Assembly: GCA_026708305.1 (NCBI GenBank)
Contig: JAPOVD010000005.1
Coordinates: 1-64,000 of the forward strand
Direction: 5' to 3'
DNA from: Nitrososphaerota archaeon
GTDB lineage: Archaea > Thermoproteota > Nitrososphaeria > Nitrososphaerales > Nitrosopumilaceae
DNA: 64,000 nt
In this document: positions 17,746 to 27,971 of the stretch, in pieces
Position numbering within the stretch: the stretch's first letter is position 1
How the letters are laid out: each line of letters opens with the position of its first letter
Notes under the pieces: generated by a model
Seen by the model: only the letters and a program-made list of their open reading frames with translations
Told to the model about the DNA's origin: nothing
The model's database searches: none
Made by a program: the position numbers and the translations under genes

Positions 17746-18840
17746 TTATTTTTTATAAATATTCTCTTTAAGATTTTTGATTATTTCTTTTTGATATCCA
17801 TTTAATTTTTTTGGTATCTCAATTACTAATCTAACATATTGATCTCCATAACCATAATTTTGTGGCAGACCTTTGTTTTTTAGTTTAATTATAGTATTAG
17901 GTTGGCTTCCTTGTTCGATATGAATTTTTTCTTCTCCATGTAACGTAGGTACAACAGTTTTTGCTCCCAATGCAGCATCAAACATGTTGATTTTTTTATC
18001 ATAAAAAATATTTGAGCCATCTCTCTTAAAATATTTGTGATGTTTGATCATTATACGTAAAATTAGATCGCCATTCACCCCATTTGGAACAAATTCCCCC
18101 TCTTCTGGTATTGTATAATCTCCGTTATCTACACCAGGTGGAATCCTAAATTTTACTTGTTTAATTCCTTTTTTAGTTCCATTGCCTTTACAATTTTTAC
18201 AAGGTTTATCTATTCTACTTCCATTTCCTTTACAAGATCTACATGGTTCAACAGTTACAAAAGTAGAGAATCCCATATTACGAGTATTCCTAACTTGTCC
18301 ATTGCCATCACAAGTAGAACATGTTATTTTGTATGTTCCAGGGTAACAACCAGATCCATTACATACATCACACTTGACATTTTTGTTGAGAGATATTTCC
18401 ATTTGTTTTCCATGTAATACGTCTTCAAGAGTTATTGAAGTTTCATATAATAGATCACGTCCACGATGTTGCTGTTTTCCGAATCCAAATCCTCCGCCAC
18501 GTAGATTTTCAAATATAGATTCAAATCCACCTCCAGCTTTTCCAAATAAATCATTTAAGATGTCATCGAAATTGCTGCCTGCGCCTTTAAAAATATCTTC
18601 TGTACTATACCTACCATCAACTCCAGAGTGACCATATTTATCATAAACATTACGTTTTTCTGGATCTGATAGAATTGCATAAGCCTCAGAAATTTCTTTA
18701 AAATGTTCTACAGCATCATTAGATTTATTTCTGTCTGGATGGAATTTTAAAGCTAGTTTACGATATTGTGATTTTATTTCATTTTGTGATGAGTCTTTAG
18801 CTACGCCTAAAACTTCATAGTAATCACGTTTTGAACTCAA
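17746..18840 (-). CDS. dnaJ: Chaperone DnaJ (Hsp40)
   Basis: 364 residues from a TTG start. The J domain (1-70) has HPD at 34-36 for stimulating DnaK. A Gly/Phe-rich linker (about 75-125) follows, then four CxxCxGxG zinc motifs (about 150-215) and the C-terminal substrate-binding beta domains. It is a full-length type I DnaJ. It lies 30 bases downstream of dnaK on the same strand and completes the Hsp70 set. Confidence 0.95.
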   Translation of the reverse strand: MSSKRDYYEVLGVAKDSSQNEIKSQYRKLALKFHPDRNKSNDAVEHFKEISEAYAILSDPEKRNVYDKYGHSGVDGRYSTEDIFKGAGSNFDDILNDLFGKAGGGFESIFENLRGGGFGFGKQQHRGRDLLYETSITLEDVLHGKQMEISLNKNVKCDVCNGSGCYPGTYKITCSTCDGNGQVRNTRNMGFSTFVTVEPCRSCKGNGSRIDKPCKNCKGNGTKKGIKQVKFRIPPGVDNGDYTIPEEGEFVPNGVNGDLILRIMIKHHKYFKRDGSNIFYDKKINMFDAALGAKTVVPTLHGEEKIHIEQGSQPNTIIKLKNKGLPQNYGYGDQYVRLVIEIPKKLNGYQKEIIKNLKENIYKK

Positions 18841-18869
18841 TTCTATTTTATATAAGTAATCAAAATCTA

Positions 18870-20678
18870 TTATTTTTGCTTGTTATTTTGTGAAGTTTCT
18901 TGGTTAGAAGATTGTTGTCCAGTTTGTGCGTTTTTATATAGTTCAGTCGTAATTTCATTTACCAAGCCAGTCAATTTATCAAGTTTAGTTTTTATTACTT
19001 CTTTATCTTCATTAATAGATTCTTTCAGATCTTTTATTGCATCACTAATTTTGATTCCTTGTTCTTGGCTTATCTTGCCTTTCAAATCATGATTTATTAA
19101 TTTCTCTGTTGTGTATATATAGCTCTCTGCTTGGTTTTTAATGTCAATTGTTTCCTTCTTAGTTTTATCTGCTTCAGCAAATTTTTCTGCGTCTTGTTTC
19201 AATTTTTCAATTTCATCAGTAGATAATTTAGTCGCTGCTTCTATTGTTATTTTTGCTTCTTTTTTAGTTCCTAGATCTTTTGCAGTAACATTTAGAATTC
19301 CATTAGCATCAATATCAAATTTGACTTCAATTTGCGGTATCCCTCTTGGTGCAGGAGGTATATTAGTTAAATTAAAACTTCCAAGAGAAACATTGTCAGT
19401 AGCCATTGGTCTTTCACCTTGCACTATATGTATTGTAACAGCAGTTTGATTGTCAGCAGCAGTAGTAAAAACTTTATTTTTAGATGTGGGTATTGTGGTA
19501 TTACGATCAATTAATGGTTCTCTTACTCCACCCAAAGTTTCAATGCCTAAAGTTAGTGGAGTTACATCTAATAATACAATATCACTTGTTACATCTCCTG
19601 CAATTATTCCAGCTTGTATTGCTGCACCCAGTGCAACAGCCTCCATTGGATCAACACCACTTTCTGGAGATTTACCTATTACATCGCCTACAAATTTTCT
19701 AACAAGTGGGATTCTAGTAGGGCCGCCAATCAATACAATCTTATTAATATCAGAATTAGAAAGCTTTGCATCACTCAATGATTTTTCTATTGAAGATCTG
19801 CATTTCCCCACTATTGGCATAATAAGTTCATCAAGTTTAGCCCTAGTTAGCTTAATTTCTAAATTTTGTGGTCCTTTAGAATGATCATAAGAAATGAATG
19901 GTAAGTTAACGTCAGTTTCCATCACAGTAGATAGTTCTATTTTCGCTTTTTCTGCAGCCTCTCTTATTCTTGTCATTGCAGTGTTATCTTTTGATAGATC
20001 GATTCCTGTATTTTTTCTGAATTCATCAATTATATAATCTATTATTACTTTATCCATATCTGTACCTCCTAAATTAGTGTCTCCAGATGTACTCATAACT
20101 TCAAATACACCACTGCCCATTTCCATAATTGTCACATCAAGAGTTCCACCACCAAAATCAAATACCAACATCTTCATATCACTTTTTGTTTTATCTAATC
20201 CAAATGCCAATGAAGCCGCTGTAGGTTCATTTATTATTCTAACTACATCGATACCAGCAATAGTACCAGCATCTTTAGTAGCTTGCCTTTGGTTATCATC
20301 AAAATAAGCAGGTACTGTAATTACTGCTTTTTCTATTTTTTCCCCGATAAACGCTTCCGCATCTTTTTTTATTTTTTGTAAGATGAATGCAGATATTTGT
20401 TGTGGTTTGTACTGTTTATCATTTATTTTAAATATATGATCTGTACCCATCTTTCTTTTAGCAGCGACTATTGTTTTTTCTGGATTTGTTATTGCCTGTC
20501 TTCTTGCAGGCTCACCTACTAATAATTCATCATCTTTACTAAAAGCTACATATGATGGAAATGCTTTCCCACCAATTGATGTACCTTCAGCTGCAGGTAT
20601 CAATACAGGTTTTCCTCCCATCATTACAGCAGCAGCTGAATTACTTGTTCCCAAATCAATTCCAATTATTTTAACCAT
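18870..20678 (-). CDS. dnaK: Chaperone DnaK (Hsp70)
   Basis: 602 residues from the ATG at 20678, which gives the typical [18 protein letters not shown] start; an in-frame GTG lies three codons upstream. The nucleotide-binding domain (1-365) has [16 protein letters not shown] and IGGPTRIP. The linker [17 protein letters not shown] and the beta/lid substrate domain follow, then a Q/N-rich tail. Among archaea, Hsp70 is generally taken as acquired from bacteria. The start overlaps the grpE stop region, so grpE-dnaK are coupled. Confidence 0.96.
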   Translation of the reverse strand: MVKIIGIDLGTSNSAAAVMMGGKPVLIPAAEGTSIGGKAFPSYVAFSKDDELLVGEPARRQAITNPEKTIVAAKRKMGTDHIFKINDKQYKPQQISAFILQKIKKDAEAFIGEKIEKAVITVPAYFDDNQRQATKDAGTIAGIDVVRIINEPTAASLAFGLDKTKSDMKMLVFDFGGGTLDVTIMEMGSGVFEVMSTSGDTNLGGTDMDKVIIDYIIDEFRKNTGIDLSKDNTAMTRIREAAEKAKIELSTVMETDVNLPFISYDHSKGPQNLEIKLTRAKLDELIMPIVGKCRSSIEKSLSDAKLSNSDINKIVLIGGPTRIPLVRKFVGDVIGKSPESGVDPMEAVALGAAIQAGIIAGDVTSDIVLLDVTPLTLGIETLGGVREPLIDRNTTIPTSKNKVFTTAADNQTAVTIHIVQGERPMATDNVSLGSFNLTNIPPAPRGIPQIEVKFDIDANGILNVTAKDLGTKKEAKITIEAATKLSTDEIEKLKQDAEKFAEADKTKKETIDIKNQAESYIYTTEKLINHDLKGKISQEQGIKISDAIKDLKESINEDKEVIKTKLDKLTGLVNEITTELYKNAQTGQQSSNQETSQNNKQK

Positions 20679-20679
20679 T

Positions 20680-21222
20680 TCATTCACATTTTGACTTTTT
20701 TGAAATTATTACTATACTTGGTTTTATTACTCTATTATGTGAAATATATCCTTTCCTAATTTCATGTACAATAGTATTTTCATCCAATTCCTTATCCTCA
20801 ATTACTTTTATTGCTTCATGTAAATGTGGATCAAATATTTCACCCAAAGCATCGATAACTTTTACTTTATACTTTGATAACAAGATTTCGATATTTTTTA
20901 TTATAGAATCTAAACCTTTGACGTTAACATGTTCTTCATTTAATACATTTTTTGCTCGTTCTAAATCATCATAAATTTGAAGGAAATCAATCATAAATAC
21001 ATCTAGTTTTTGTTCTACTTGATTAGATACATTCAATTTAGTTTGTCTCTCCAAGTTGTTATAGTCTGCAATAGATCGTTTTAGTTTTTCTTCTATTATT
21101 AACCTGCGTTCCTTCTCATCATCTAATCGCTTGCGTAAATTTCCTGCCTCATCAAAATTGTTGTTATTATCATTATTCCGATTATTAGTTGGATTCACGT
21201 CGTTGTTATTATTATTTTGCAA
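20680..21222 (-). CDS. grpE: Nucleotide exchange factor GrpE
   Basis: 180 residues from a TTG start. GrpE releases ADP from DnaK. An Asn-rich, probably disordered N-terminus (about 1-25) leads into the long coiled coil ([21 protein letters not shown]) and the C-terminal beta wing, with the family signature [10 protein letters not shown] and the late IRKGY. First gene of grpE-dnaK-dnaJ. Confidence 0.93.
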   Translation of the reverse strand: MQNNNNNDVNPTNNRNNDNNNNFDEAGNLRKRLDDEKERRLIIEEKLKRSIADYNNLERQTKLNVSNQVEQKLDVFMIDFLQIYDDLERAKNVLNEEHVNVKGLDSIIKNIEILLSKYKVKVIDALGEIFDPHLHEAIKVIEDKELDENTIVHEIRKGYISHNRVIKPSIVIISKKSKCE

Positions 21223-21258
21223 TTTATTAAAATATCCAATTACGTAATTTTATTTTTT

Positions 21259-22380
21259 TCATATAACTTCGCATAATGGATTTGCTTTTATAATTATAAC
21301 GTGATTATCTTTTTTTTCTTTTATAATATAATCATAATCAGGCTTAGAACATGCTATAACAATCAAAGTTTTATCCGTATGATATACATTAACATTTTGT
21401 TTGGTATAAGATTCTACGTCTACCACATAATCTCTTAATTTAGAAACTATATTGGACAGTATTTCTAGTTTGTCACCGCGAATTTCTGTATAGTCCAGTT
21501 TCCATGATAATGCGATTTTAGTTTTACTTGATTTAAGATCGTTTTTTTTAAGAATTAATTTTATTACATCAATTAACCTTTTTACATAATTAGTTATACT
21601 TTTTATACTACCGTTTATTAAATACATAAAAGCAGGAGCAGTATCTAAAGATAATTTTATTGAATGTAGGTCATACGATTCATATATAATGTCATCAAGA
21701 TATATATCACTATATTCTAAATATGAAGAATCATACTTTATTTTTTCATCTTTTATTAACTTACAAACTTCTAATATACTACATACTTTTGAAAACTTAG
21801 AAATTATGTACACAATATGATAATGTTCAGCAGCCTGTATATGTATGAAGTTTTTTTGATCTATGTTTAGAAGTTCACTTAGAATGTTGTCATTTCTCTT
21901 ATTAAAAGATCCTATGAATTGTGGTTTATGTACATTACTTAAAGGATAATAAAAGTACGATATGGATTTACCTACTTCAAAACCTGTAACATGTTCTAAT
22001 ATAGATATGTTTTCATCATTGCCTCCAATACCAGTAGGCAAACAACAAATCATAGAACTTTTTTCAGCCATGTGTCCTACAACATCTTTAAATTTAGATC
22101 GTACTTCATTTGTTGTTTCCGATTCTATCTTTCTTATTAACGGTGCAAAAAAAACATACCGAGAATTAGAAATAGCTGTGTCAAGAGGAATCATTGATAA
22201 TAACGGCTCGTCTTCCAATAATGAAGATATAGTAGGATAACTATTCGCTATTTCAGATGTTATGAATATAGCCATTAAGTTTGATTCATCTATTATGTAG
22301 ACGCTCGCATTTTTAGACATAGTACAAGCTAGAGAATAACTTTCTGTAGTAATACCATAGATCACCACGTTAGGTTTCAT
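21259..22380 (-). CDS. Divergent nucleotide-sugar-dehydrogenase-like protein
   Basis: 373 residues from the ATG at 22380; an ATG five codons upstream is the alternative. The N-terminus (KPNVVIYGITTESYSLACTM, then VYIIDES) looks like a Rossmann strand-turn-helix, but the dinucleotide-binding glycines are reduced to G-x-T-x-E. Near the C-terminus, ALSWKLDYTEIRGDKLEIL recalls the WKxxTDDxRxSP region of UDP-glucose/GDP-mannose dehydrogenases. The expected catalytic cysteine motif is not clear. It may be a distant or non-catalytic member. Confidence in a real gene is higher than in its family. Confidence 0.5.
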   Translation of the reverse strand: MKPNVVIYGITTESYSLACTMSKNASVYIIDESNLMAIFITSEIANSYPTISSLLEDEPLLSMIPLDTAISNSRYVFFAPLIRKIESETTNEVRSKFKDVVGHMAEKSSMICCLPTGIGGNDENISILEHVTGFEVGKSISYFYYPLSNVHKPQFIGSFNKRNDNILSELLNIDQKNFIHIQAAEHYHIVYIISKFSKVCSILEVCKLIKDEKIKYDSSYLEYSDIYLDDIIYESYDLHSIKLSLDTAPAFMYLINGSIKSITNYVKRLIDVIKLILKKNDLKSSKTKIALSWKLDYTEIRGDKLEILSNIVSKLRDYVVDVESYTKQNVNVYHTDKTLIVIACSKPDYDYIIKEKKDNHVIIIKANPLCEVI

Positions 22381-22499
22381 GAATAAAATTATCATAAAGG
22401 ATAAGAAAAACGTTGTTAAAGCACATTCAAGTATAAAATGATTACATCAAACAAATAGAAAATATCATTAATGGGTTTTAGTTACCATTATTGTCCGGC

Positions 22500-22587
22500 A
22501 GCCCGGTAGAATCATAATGCCGAGTGTAGAGGTCAAGCATAAGGGCCTTTGGAGCCTTTGACCCCAGTTCGAATCTGGGCCGGGCTA
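22500..22587 (+). tRNA. tRNA-Gln(TTG) with a 15-nt D-arm intron
   Basis: The acceptor AGCCCGG pairs with CCGGGCT, discriminator A at 22587. The anticodon stem AGGGC/GCCTT encloses loop CTTTGGA, anticodon TTG (Gln). The T arm is CCCAG-TTCGAAT-CTGGG. The linear sequence does not fold at the D arm until bases 22510-22524 are removed. Splicing then gives TAG-TGTAGAGGTCAAGCAT, the D arm normal for archaeal Gln/Glu tRNA. The mature form is 73 nt. CCA is not encoded. The product is charged with Glu and amidated by GatDE. Confidence 0.92.
22510..22524 (+). other. Noncanonical tRNA intron (after position 10)
   Basis: Intron sequence AATCATAATGCCGAG. A bulge-helix-bulge can be drawn: exon strand CGGT pairs with intron strand GCCG (with one G-T pair), flanked by 3-nt bulges AGA (cut after AG) and AGT (cut after AG), plus a tiny AT/AT inner stem closed by CATA. 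The outer helix is weak, so it is a relaxed motif. Splicing at these bulges reproduces exactly the exon junction needed for a normal tRNA. Confidence 0.75.
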
Positions 22588-22872
22588 CAAAAATTCAATC
22601 AGACACAATCATTACAAAATTTGTTTTTAAAATTTAATTAACTACATAGATGGATTTCATAATTAAAATAATAAAATAAAAATATAAACCATCCATGATG
22701 ATTAGTTTTAATTCTCTAAATTACATTACAAAAAACATATTTTGATAATCATTACAAGCATTTTGTCAATATATAAAATACAACATAATATGATTAAAAG
22801 GATATTTTATTATGAAATAACAGTAATTTGAACTAAAATTTTTATTAATGCATTTTAACAATAATAATGTAA
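22588..22872. other. AT-rich intergenic stretch, nothing recognised
   Basis: 285 bases after tRNA-Gln with very low G+C and no convincing open frame, hairpin or repeat. The final part likely contains the promoter of the RPA-like gene (A/T runs about 25-30 bases before the TTG at 22873). Confidence 0.4.
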
Positions 22873-24261
22873 TTGTCAGAATTTGAAGATTTATTAAAGA
22901 AATTATTAGATCATAAACCTGAAATTAAAAATAAAATATATGAAATGATAAAAGAGAAAAAAAAAATTGTAGGTGCTGGCTATCTTACAGATCAAGGAGC
23001 ACTTTTTTTAATAGCGTCAGATCTAGGTGTAAAATTATCAGATCCACTAAAAATAGAAATGAGTTTGGATGAATTGTATATAGGAGCTAAAGAAATAACC
23101 TTAGAAGCGAAAGTTATTAGCATGTCTCCTGTAAGGAGATTTATACGTAAAGATGGAAGCGAGCTCCTTCTTAGGATTGTTATAATATATGATGAACATT
23201 CTACTGCGTCTGTAAAACTTTGGAATGAGAAATCAAATTTAAATGATGTTAAAGAATTACGATCTGGAGATTCTATCAAGATAACTAAAGCATATGTACG
23301 TGCCGATATAAATGGAGAACCTGTTATTAACATTGGTCAAAATTCTGAAATAAGTAAAATCGATAACATTAGCAAAATACCAGATATTGATTCAATAACT
23401 ATAGATGTAAGTAACATACACGATATTAAAAAAAATTTAGTAATATCTGGAATTCTAAGTGACACAATACAATTAATCAGGTTTGTTAATTCAAAAGGAC
23501 ATAAATCTACCGCATTAAGATTATCTATCAAAGGCGATGATGGAAAAATAATGAGAGTAATTTTATGGGGAAAAGATGAATCAGATTTGCCTAGAAATAT
23601 ACCTACTGATACAAAAATCAAATTAATTGGAGTCAATTCTAAAACAGGCAAATATGGTAATCTTGAAATTCATGGTAACGAAAGTACTATTATCGATGTA
23701 GGCATCATAGAAAATGAGCTAAATATCATAATATTGAAGATATTAGCAATTATTAGAACTGGTTTTGATCACATAATTACTTTAGGTATAAATCAACAAA
23801 AGTCTATTTTTAAAATTAAAAATATAGCTGAAGGTAAAATCAATTACGAAGTAGGAAACACTGTAGAATTCACACCATCTAAAATATATGGAAATACTAT
23901 GATCATAGACAAGGATTCTTTAGTTAAGATTGTAGCTGAATATGATGACATTGAACAACGCACTAAAATTACAGATATAATCCCAGGAAAAGAATATTGT
24001 GTGGAAGCAATTGTACTAAAAATATCTGATAAAAATGTGGTACGTACAAAGATAGGAGAATCAATAGAGATGACAAGCATGCTAATAGAAGACGATAGTG
24101 GAAATATACTAGTTAAAGGGTGGAGGGAACAAACAAAACTAATAGAATTATGTGCAATTGGAGATATAATAAACATAATAAATGTAGATGCAAAAAGTGG
24201 AATAGATGGGAGTTCAGAATTACTACTAAATAGATTTACTAAAATTACTAAAAAGAATTAA
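22873..24261 (+). CDS. rpa: RPA-like single-stranded DNA-binding protein
   Basis: 462 residues from a TTG start. An N-terminal helical segment (about 1-60) with the GAGYLTDQGALFLIASDLG pattern typical of archaeal RPA large subunits precedes at least three OB folds (about 70-160, 175-270, 350-455), each showing strands such as SVKLWNEKS, RVILWGKDES and LVKGWREQ. It binds ssDNA in replication and repair. No C-terminal zinc finger is seen. It ends 4 bases over the convergent lhr gene. Confidence 0.85.
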   Translation: MSEFEDLLKKLLDHKPEIKNKIYEMIKEKKKIVGAGYLTDQGALFLIASDLGVKLSDPLKIEMSLDELYIGAKEITLEAKVISMSPVRRFIRKDGSELLLRIVIIYDEHSTASVKLWNEKSNLNDVKELRSGDSIKITKAYVRADINGEPVINIGQNSEISKIDNISKIPDIDSITIDVSNIHDIKKNLVISGILSDTIQLIRFVNSKGHKSTALRLSIKGDDGKIMRVILWGKDESDLPRNIPTDTKIKLIGVNSKTGKYGNLEIHGNESTIIDVGIIENELNIIILKILAIIRTGFDHIITLGINQQKSIFKIKNIAEGKINYEVGNTVEFTPSKIYGNTMIIDKDSLVKIVAEYDDIEQRTKITDIIPGKEYCVEAIVLKISDKNVVRTKIGESIEMTSMLIEDDSGNILVKGWREQTKLIELCAIGDIINIINVDAKSGIDGSSELLLNRFTKITKKN

Positions 24262-26951
24262 TTCCAAAATCCTTTTGTAATTATATATTGTCTTTCAGCT
24301 TGGTAAATTTGTTCGTATAAGATAGTACTATCAACCATATTCTTCAATATTCGTGCTGCTGTATCTACACCTATTCCATATCCTGACAAAACTAGCAATG
24401 CTATCTGTCCAAAACTTTCAATTAGTGAAGAGATTTTCCATGCTTTATTAAATCTAATAAGTTCATTTTTTGACATTTTTTTACCGTCATGTTTTTTTTG
24501 TATGATTTTTTGTAATTCGTGATCAGAATAAAAAGTTGCCGTGATCTGTCTGCTTTTACAGTAAGGACAAAAAATAGTTTTTGGTATTTCTTTTGTAGAA
24601 GCTACTAGCTGCCATACTCCACATCGCACACAAATAAGCCTATGTTTATTCTCGTACAGTCTATTTTTCACTGTGTTTAAAATGCCCTTATCTATACATG
24701 ACGGAGATGAATAATATCTAGCAGTACTATTTAGGACTGGTTTTGATAAATCAGAAAAATGATCTACATCATGCCATTTTAGTAGTATATCATGACTACG
24801 TATTTTAAATAATAACGATTCTAAATTTTTGATATCAAATTTATCATGAAGGAGCTCACGTATTGCTTCATGTACTATTTCTGTATTTTGGTATTTTTCA
24901 TAAATAAATCTAGCAGTTTTTTTATTATAACTCATATTGTTTTCTAATACGCCAAATTTTTTTGCCATGCACCAAGTTTTCCAATTTAGATTATGAGTTC
25001 CTACAAGTGAAATTCTAATTAGATCATTAAGGTCGTATTTATCAAACAAGATTTCAGTAAAAATTCTTTGAGAAATTATTGATTTAGATGAAATAACTAT
25101 TCTATATGCATCAGAACTGGAATCAGTCAAAAATCCAGATAATGAAGAAATCATTGAAGATAGTAAAGTTGCCAATGCAGAATTAGTTTTAGTACCAAAA
25201 CAAGCATGTAGTATAATGACGTTTTTCATAGCTTCAATAACAATTGTTTTTTCATTTGGTATATCATATGTGCTATTGGATTTCAGTTTAAATAATTCTA
25301 AATTTGATTTGGTTCTAAGTTCTGCAACTTTTTGAGAAATTATATAATCAATTGGTATATTTTCTCCTTCCCAATATGGAATGGTAGTTTCTCCAGAATT
25401 AAATTGCTCAACATTTATTTTTAACTCATCATCGTCGATGTTTATTATACGCCATTGCGTACCTCGTAAAACAAAAATATTTCCATAGTCACATGCAATA
25501 GCTACAAATCTTTGATCTAATGTGCCTATTATTTTTTTGTTAATCGTATCAAATACTTTAAATTTAATTACATCGACAATTGTCGAAATATTGTCAAAAT
25601 AATATCGAAACGATTTAAAATTTTTATTTATCATGTCTTTGTTATAGTTGATTAATTTATGATATTTCAGTAAATTGATTAGCTTAAGAAAATCAGATTC
25701 GTTAACAGTTCGAAATGGATATGCTTTAACAGAAATATCAAATGCCTCACGTACAGATAATTTTCCTAATTGTATAACCAATCCTACAATATTATGCGCT
25801 AATACATCTAATGCATTTACATGTATTTTTTGTTCTTCTAATGATTTAGATTTTATTGATGCTACTAGAGCTTTTGATTCAAATTCATCATCAACATTAT
25901 TAACAATTATTAATCCCGTTGCAGGTGAATTAAACCCATGTTTACTTCTACCTATTCTTTGTATTAGCTTTAATACTTGCTTAGGAGAGCCATATTGTAT
26001 AACCAATTCTACAGAAGGAATATCTATTCCTAATTCCATTGATGATGTACATACTACTACATTTGTTTTATTTTCTCTTAATGCGTATTCGGTTTCTTCT
26101 CTTATTATTCTTGATAATGAACCGTGATGTAATTCTATATTAAAGTCTGATTTTTCTTTAAGTATAGAAGCCATAAGTTCTGATTCAGCTCTAGTATTTG
26201 TAAATAAAAGTATTGGAGAATGTACATCCATATTTGACAAAAAATTTATTATGTAATTTGCTGAGTCGCCAATAGTTCCATTTATATATTTTATTTTGAT
26301 ATCATATTGTCTTTGCGATTTATCTTGCACTATAATAAATTTTCTTTTTGAGCCTACCAAAAATTTAGCGGATTCAATTGTATTTTTGATTGTGGCGGAT
26401 AATCCTATTCTAGTAATATCTAGTTGCGAATTTACTGTTAGTCTTTCTAATGCTAATGAAAGTTGTGTACCACGTTTGCTGTTTAATAATTCGTGTATTT
26501 CATCTATAACAACCCATTCCAATTCTGATAAAGCTAGTAACATTTTTTTTTGTATCAAAAGAGCTACTAATGTTTCAGGGGTAGTGATTAAAATATCTGG
26601 CGGATTATTTGATATGTATTTTCTTGTAGATGTAGTAGTGTCACCATGCCTAACGTTTATTGATAAATTGTATATTTTAGCATGTTTTATTATTCTTTTA
26701 AATACATCACGGTTTAATGATTTTAATGGCGTGATGTATAATGCTTTGATTTTACCAATTTGTTTTGATTTTAAAATATGATAAAATATCGGCACTATGG
26801 CAGATTCGGTTTTTCCTGATCCTGTTGGAGCTATTACTAATGTGTCTTTTTTTTGTAATATAGGCATCAATGATTTTTTTTGTATTCTAGTAAGCATAGT
26901 AAATCCCAACATATGGAAATATGAAATGATATCAGGATTAATTAAATTCAT
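24258..26951 (-). CDS. lhr: Lhr-type DEAD/DEAH helicase
   Basis: 897 residues. The superfamily 2 core has Walker A APTGSGKTES (41-50), the TPLKSLNRD motif (about 74-82), DEIH (150-153), SAT, and helicase C with LVIQYGSPKQVLKLIQRIGRSKHG. The Lhr winged helix and beta-barrel region follow, then a four-cysteine zinc site near the C-terminus (ICVRCG and IFCPYC). Lhr proteins act in DNA repair and possibly RNA metabolism. Length and architecture match archaeal Lhr-core helicases. Confidence 0.9.
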   Translation of the reverse strand: MNLINPDIISYFHMLGFTMLTRIQKKSLMPILQKKDTLVIAPTGSGKTESAIVPIFYHILKSKQIGKIKALYITPLKSLNRDVFKRIIKHAKIYNLSINVRHGDTTTSTRKYISNNPPDILITTPETLVALLIQKKMLLALSELEWVVIDEIHELLNSKRGTQLSLALERLTVNSQLDITRIGLSATIKNTIESAKFLVGSKRKFIIVQDKSQRQYDIKIKYINGTIGDSANYIINFLSNMDVHSPILLFTNTRAESELMASILKEKSDFNIELHHGSLSRIIREETEYALRENKTNVVVCTSSMELGIDIPSVELVIQYGSPKQVLKLIQRIGRSKHGFNSPATGLIIVNNVDDEFESKALVASIKSKSLEEQKIHVNALDVLAHNIVGLVIQLGKLSVREAFDISVKAYPFRTVNESDFLKLINLLKYHKLINYNKDMINKNFKSFRYYFDNISTIVDVIKFKVFDTINKKIIGTLDQRFVAIACDYGNIFVLRGTQWRIINIDDDELKINVEQFNSGETTIPYWEGENIPIDYIISQKVAELRTKSNLELFKLKSNSTYDIPNEKTIVIEAMKNVIILHACFGTKTNSALATLLSSMISSLSGFLTDSSSDAYRIVISSKSIISQRIFTEILFDKYDLNDLIRISLVGTHNLNWKTWCMAKKFGVLENNMSYNKKTARFIYEKYQNTEIVHEAIRELLHDKFDIKNLESLLFKIRSHDILLKWHDVDHFSDLSKPVLNSTARYYSSPSCIDKGILNTVKNRLYENKHRLICVRCGVWQLVASTKEIPKTIFCPYCKSRQITATFYSDHELQKIIQKKHDGKKMSKNELIRFNKAWKISSLIESFGQIALLVLSGYGIGVDTAARILKNMVDSTILYEQIYQAERQYIITKGFWN

Positions 26952-26986
26952 GTGTTATACTAAAATACACAATGTAAAATGTATTT

Positions 26987-27625
26987 TCATTTATCTATGC
27001 AAATTCCATTATAATTTATTTGATAATAAAATGATTCCGATGCCCACGGTGTAGACAATATACCATAATATTTTTTATTAATTTTCTGTAAACATATTTT
27101 AATATGGGCATACATATCTACAATATTTTTCAGATGCTCAAATTCCGTTCTGTTGATTTGAGATGCGTTATTGGTCACAATAATTGGGATTTTTTTTTTG
27201 ATCGCAGTTAAAGATAGGCGGTGCATATATTTCATGAATAATGTATGTTTTTCAAACTTGTTTTTATATTCAAAAGAAAATAGATCTGTTACATCATCAA
27301 TCACTAGTAACAAAATATCACCGAATTGCATATTTTGTATGTGATCCATTTGTTCTGCAGTGTTAATTATGCGAAGAATTTTCACTCGGTCTAGCAAATT
27401 CATGTTCATTCCATACTTTTCTATTATTTTAGCCATTTTTTCTGGTCTAAAATCACCTGTGATGTCATGATAAATAATTTGTCCGGATCTATTTTGTAGT
27501 AAATTTATTGAAATTTGCATAGAAAGCTGTGTTTTTCCTGTCCCTCTAGCTCCAAATATATTTATTAATACTCCGTTTTCAACGGCATCTAGAAAAGCAT
27601 CTAATTTTTTAATTCCAGTAATCAT
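26987..27625 (-). CDS. radB: RadB/RecA-family ATPase
   Basis: 212 residues. Walker A is GARGTGKT (25-32) and Walker B is LLLVIDD (about 105-111), with the opening TGIKKLDAFLDAVENG typical of RadA/RadB/KaiC cores. The N-terminal helix-hairpin-helix domain of RadA is absent, as in RadB paralogs. RadB modulates recombination. It sits beside lhr on the same strand, separated by about 35 bases. Confidence 0.78.
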   Translation of the reverse strand: MITGIKKLDAFLDAVENGVLINIFGARGTGKTQLSMQISINLLQNRSGQIIYHDITGDFRPEKMAKIIEKYGMNMNLLDRVKILRIINTAEQMDHIQNMQFGDILLLVIDDVTDLFSFEYKNKFEKHTLFMKYMHRLSLTAIKKKIPIIVTNNASQINRTEFEHLKNIVDMYAHIKICLQKINKKYYGILSTPWASESFYYQINYNGICIDK

Positions 27626-27721
27626 TTAAGCTATTAAAATATAAACCGCAATTGGTTTTATATATAATATGCAAGGAAAGCTTTTATTCTTTAAAAACGA
27701 TGCTTGACAAGTGGATGATTA

Positions 27722-27964
27722 TTGTCGCAACAAAATTTAAAAAGACCATTAACTGCGTTACAAAAGCATACTAAAAAGAATGTCACTATTAGATTGAAAA
27801 ATGAAATAGAATACAAAGGTAAAATGAGCAATGTGGATTCATACATGAATTTGATTATGACCGATGCAGAAGAACTTCACGAAGGAAAAGTCGTAGCAAA
27901 CTATGGAAGAGTGATTGTAAGAGGTAATAACGTATTGTTCATAAAGTTAGAAAATGAATTATGA
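27722..27964 (+). CDS. Archaeal LSm (Sm-like) protein
   Basis: 80 residues from a TTG start. Sm1 motif: VTIRLKNEIEYKGKMSNVDSYMNLIM; Sm2 motif: YGRVIVRGNNVLFI. LSm proteins form heptameric rings that bind U-rich RNA. The length is typical. It lies 7 bases upstream of metK, probably in one transcript. Confidence 0.93.
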   Translation: MSQQNLKRPLTALQKHTKKNVTIRLKNEIEYKGKMSNVDSYMNLIMTDAEELHEGKVVANYGRVIVRGNNVLFIKLENEL

Positions 27965-27971
27965 TGGATGA

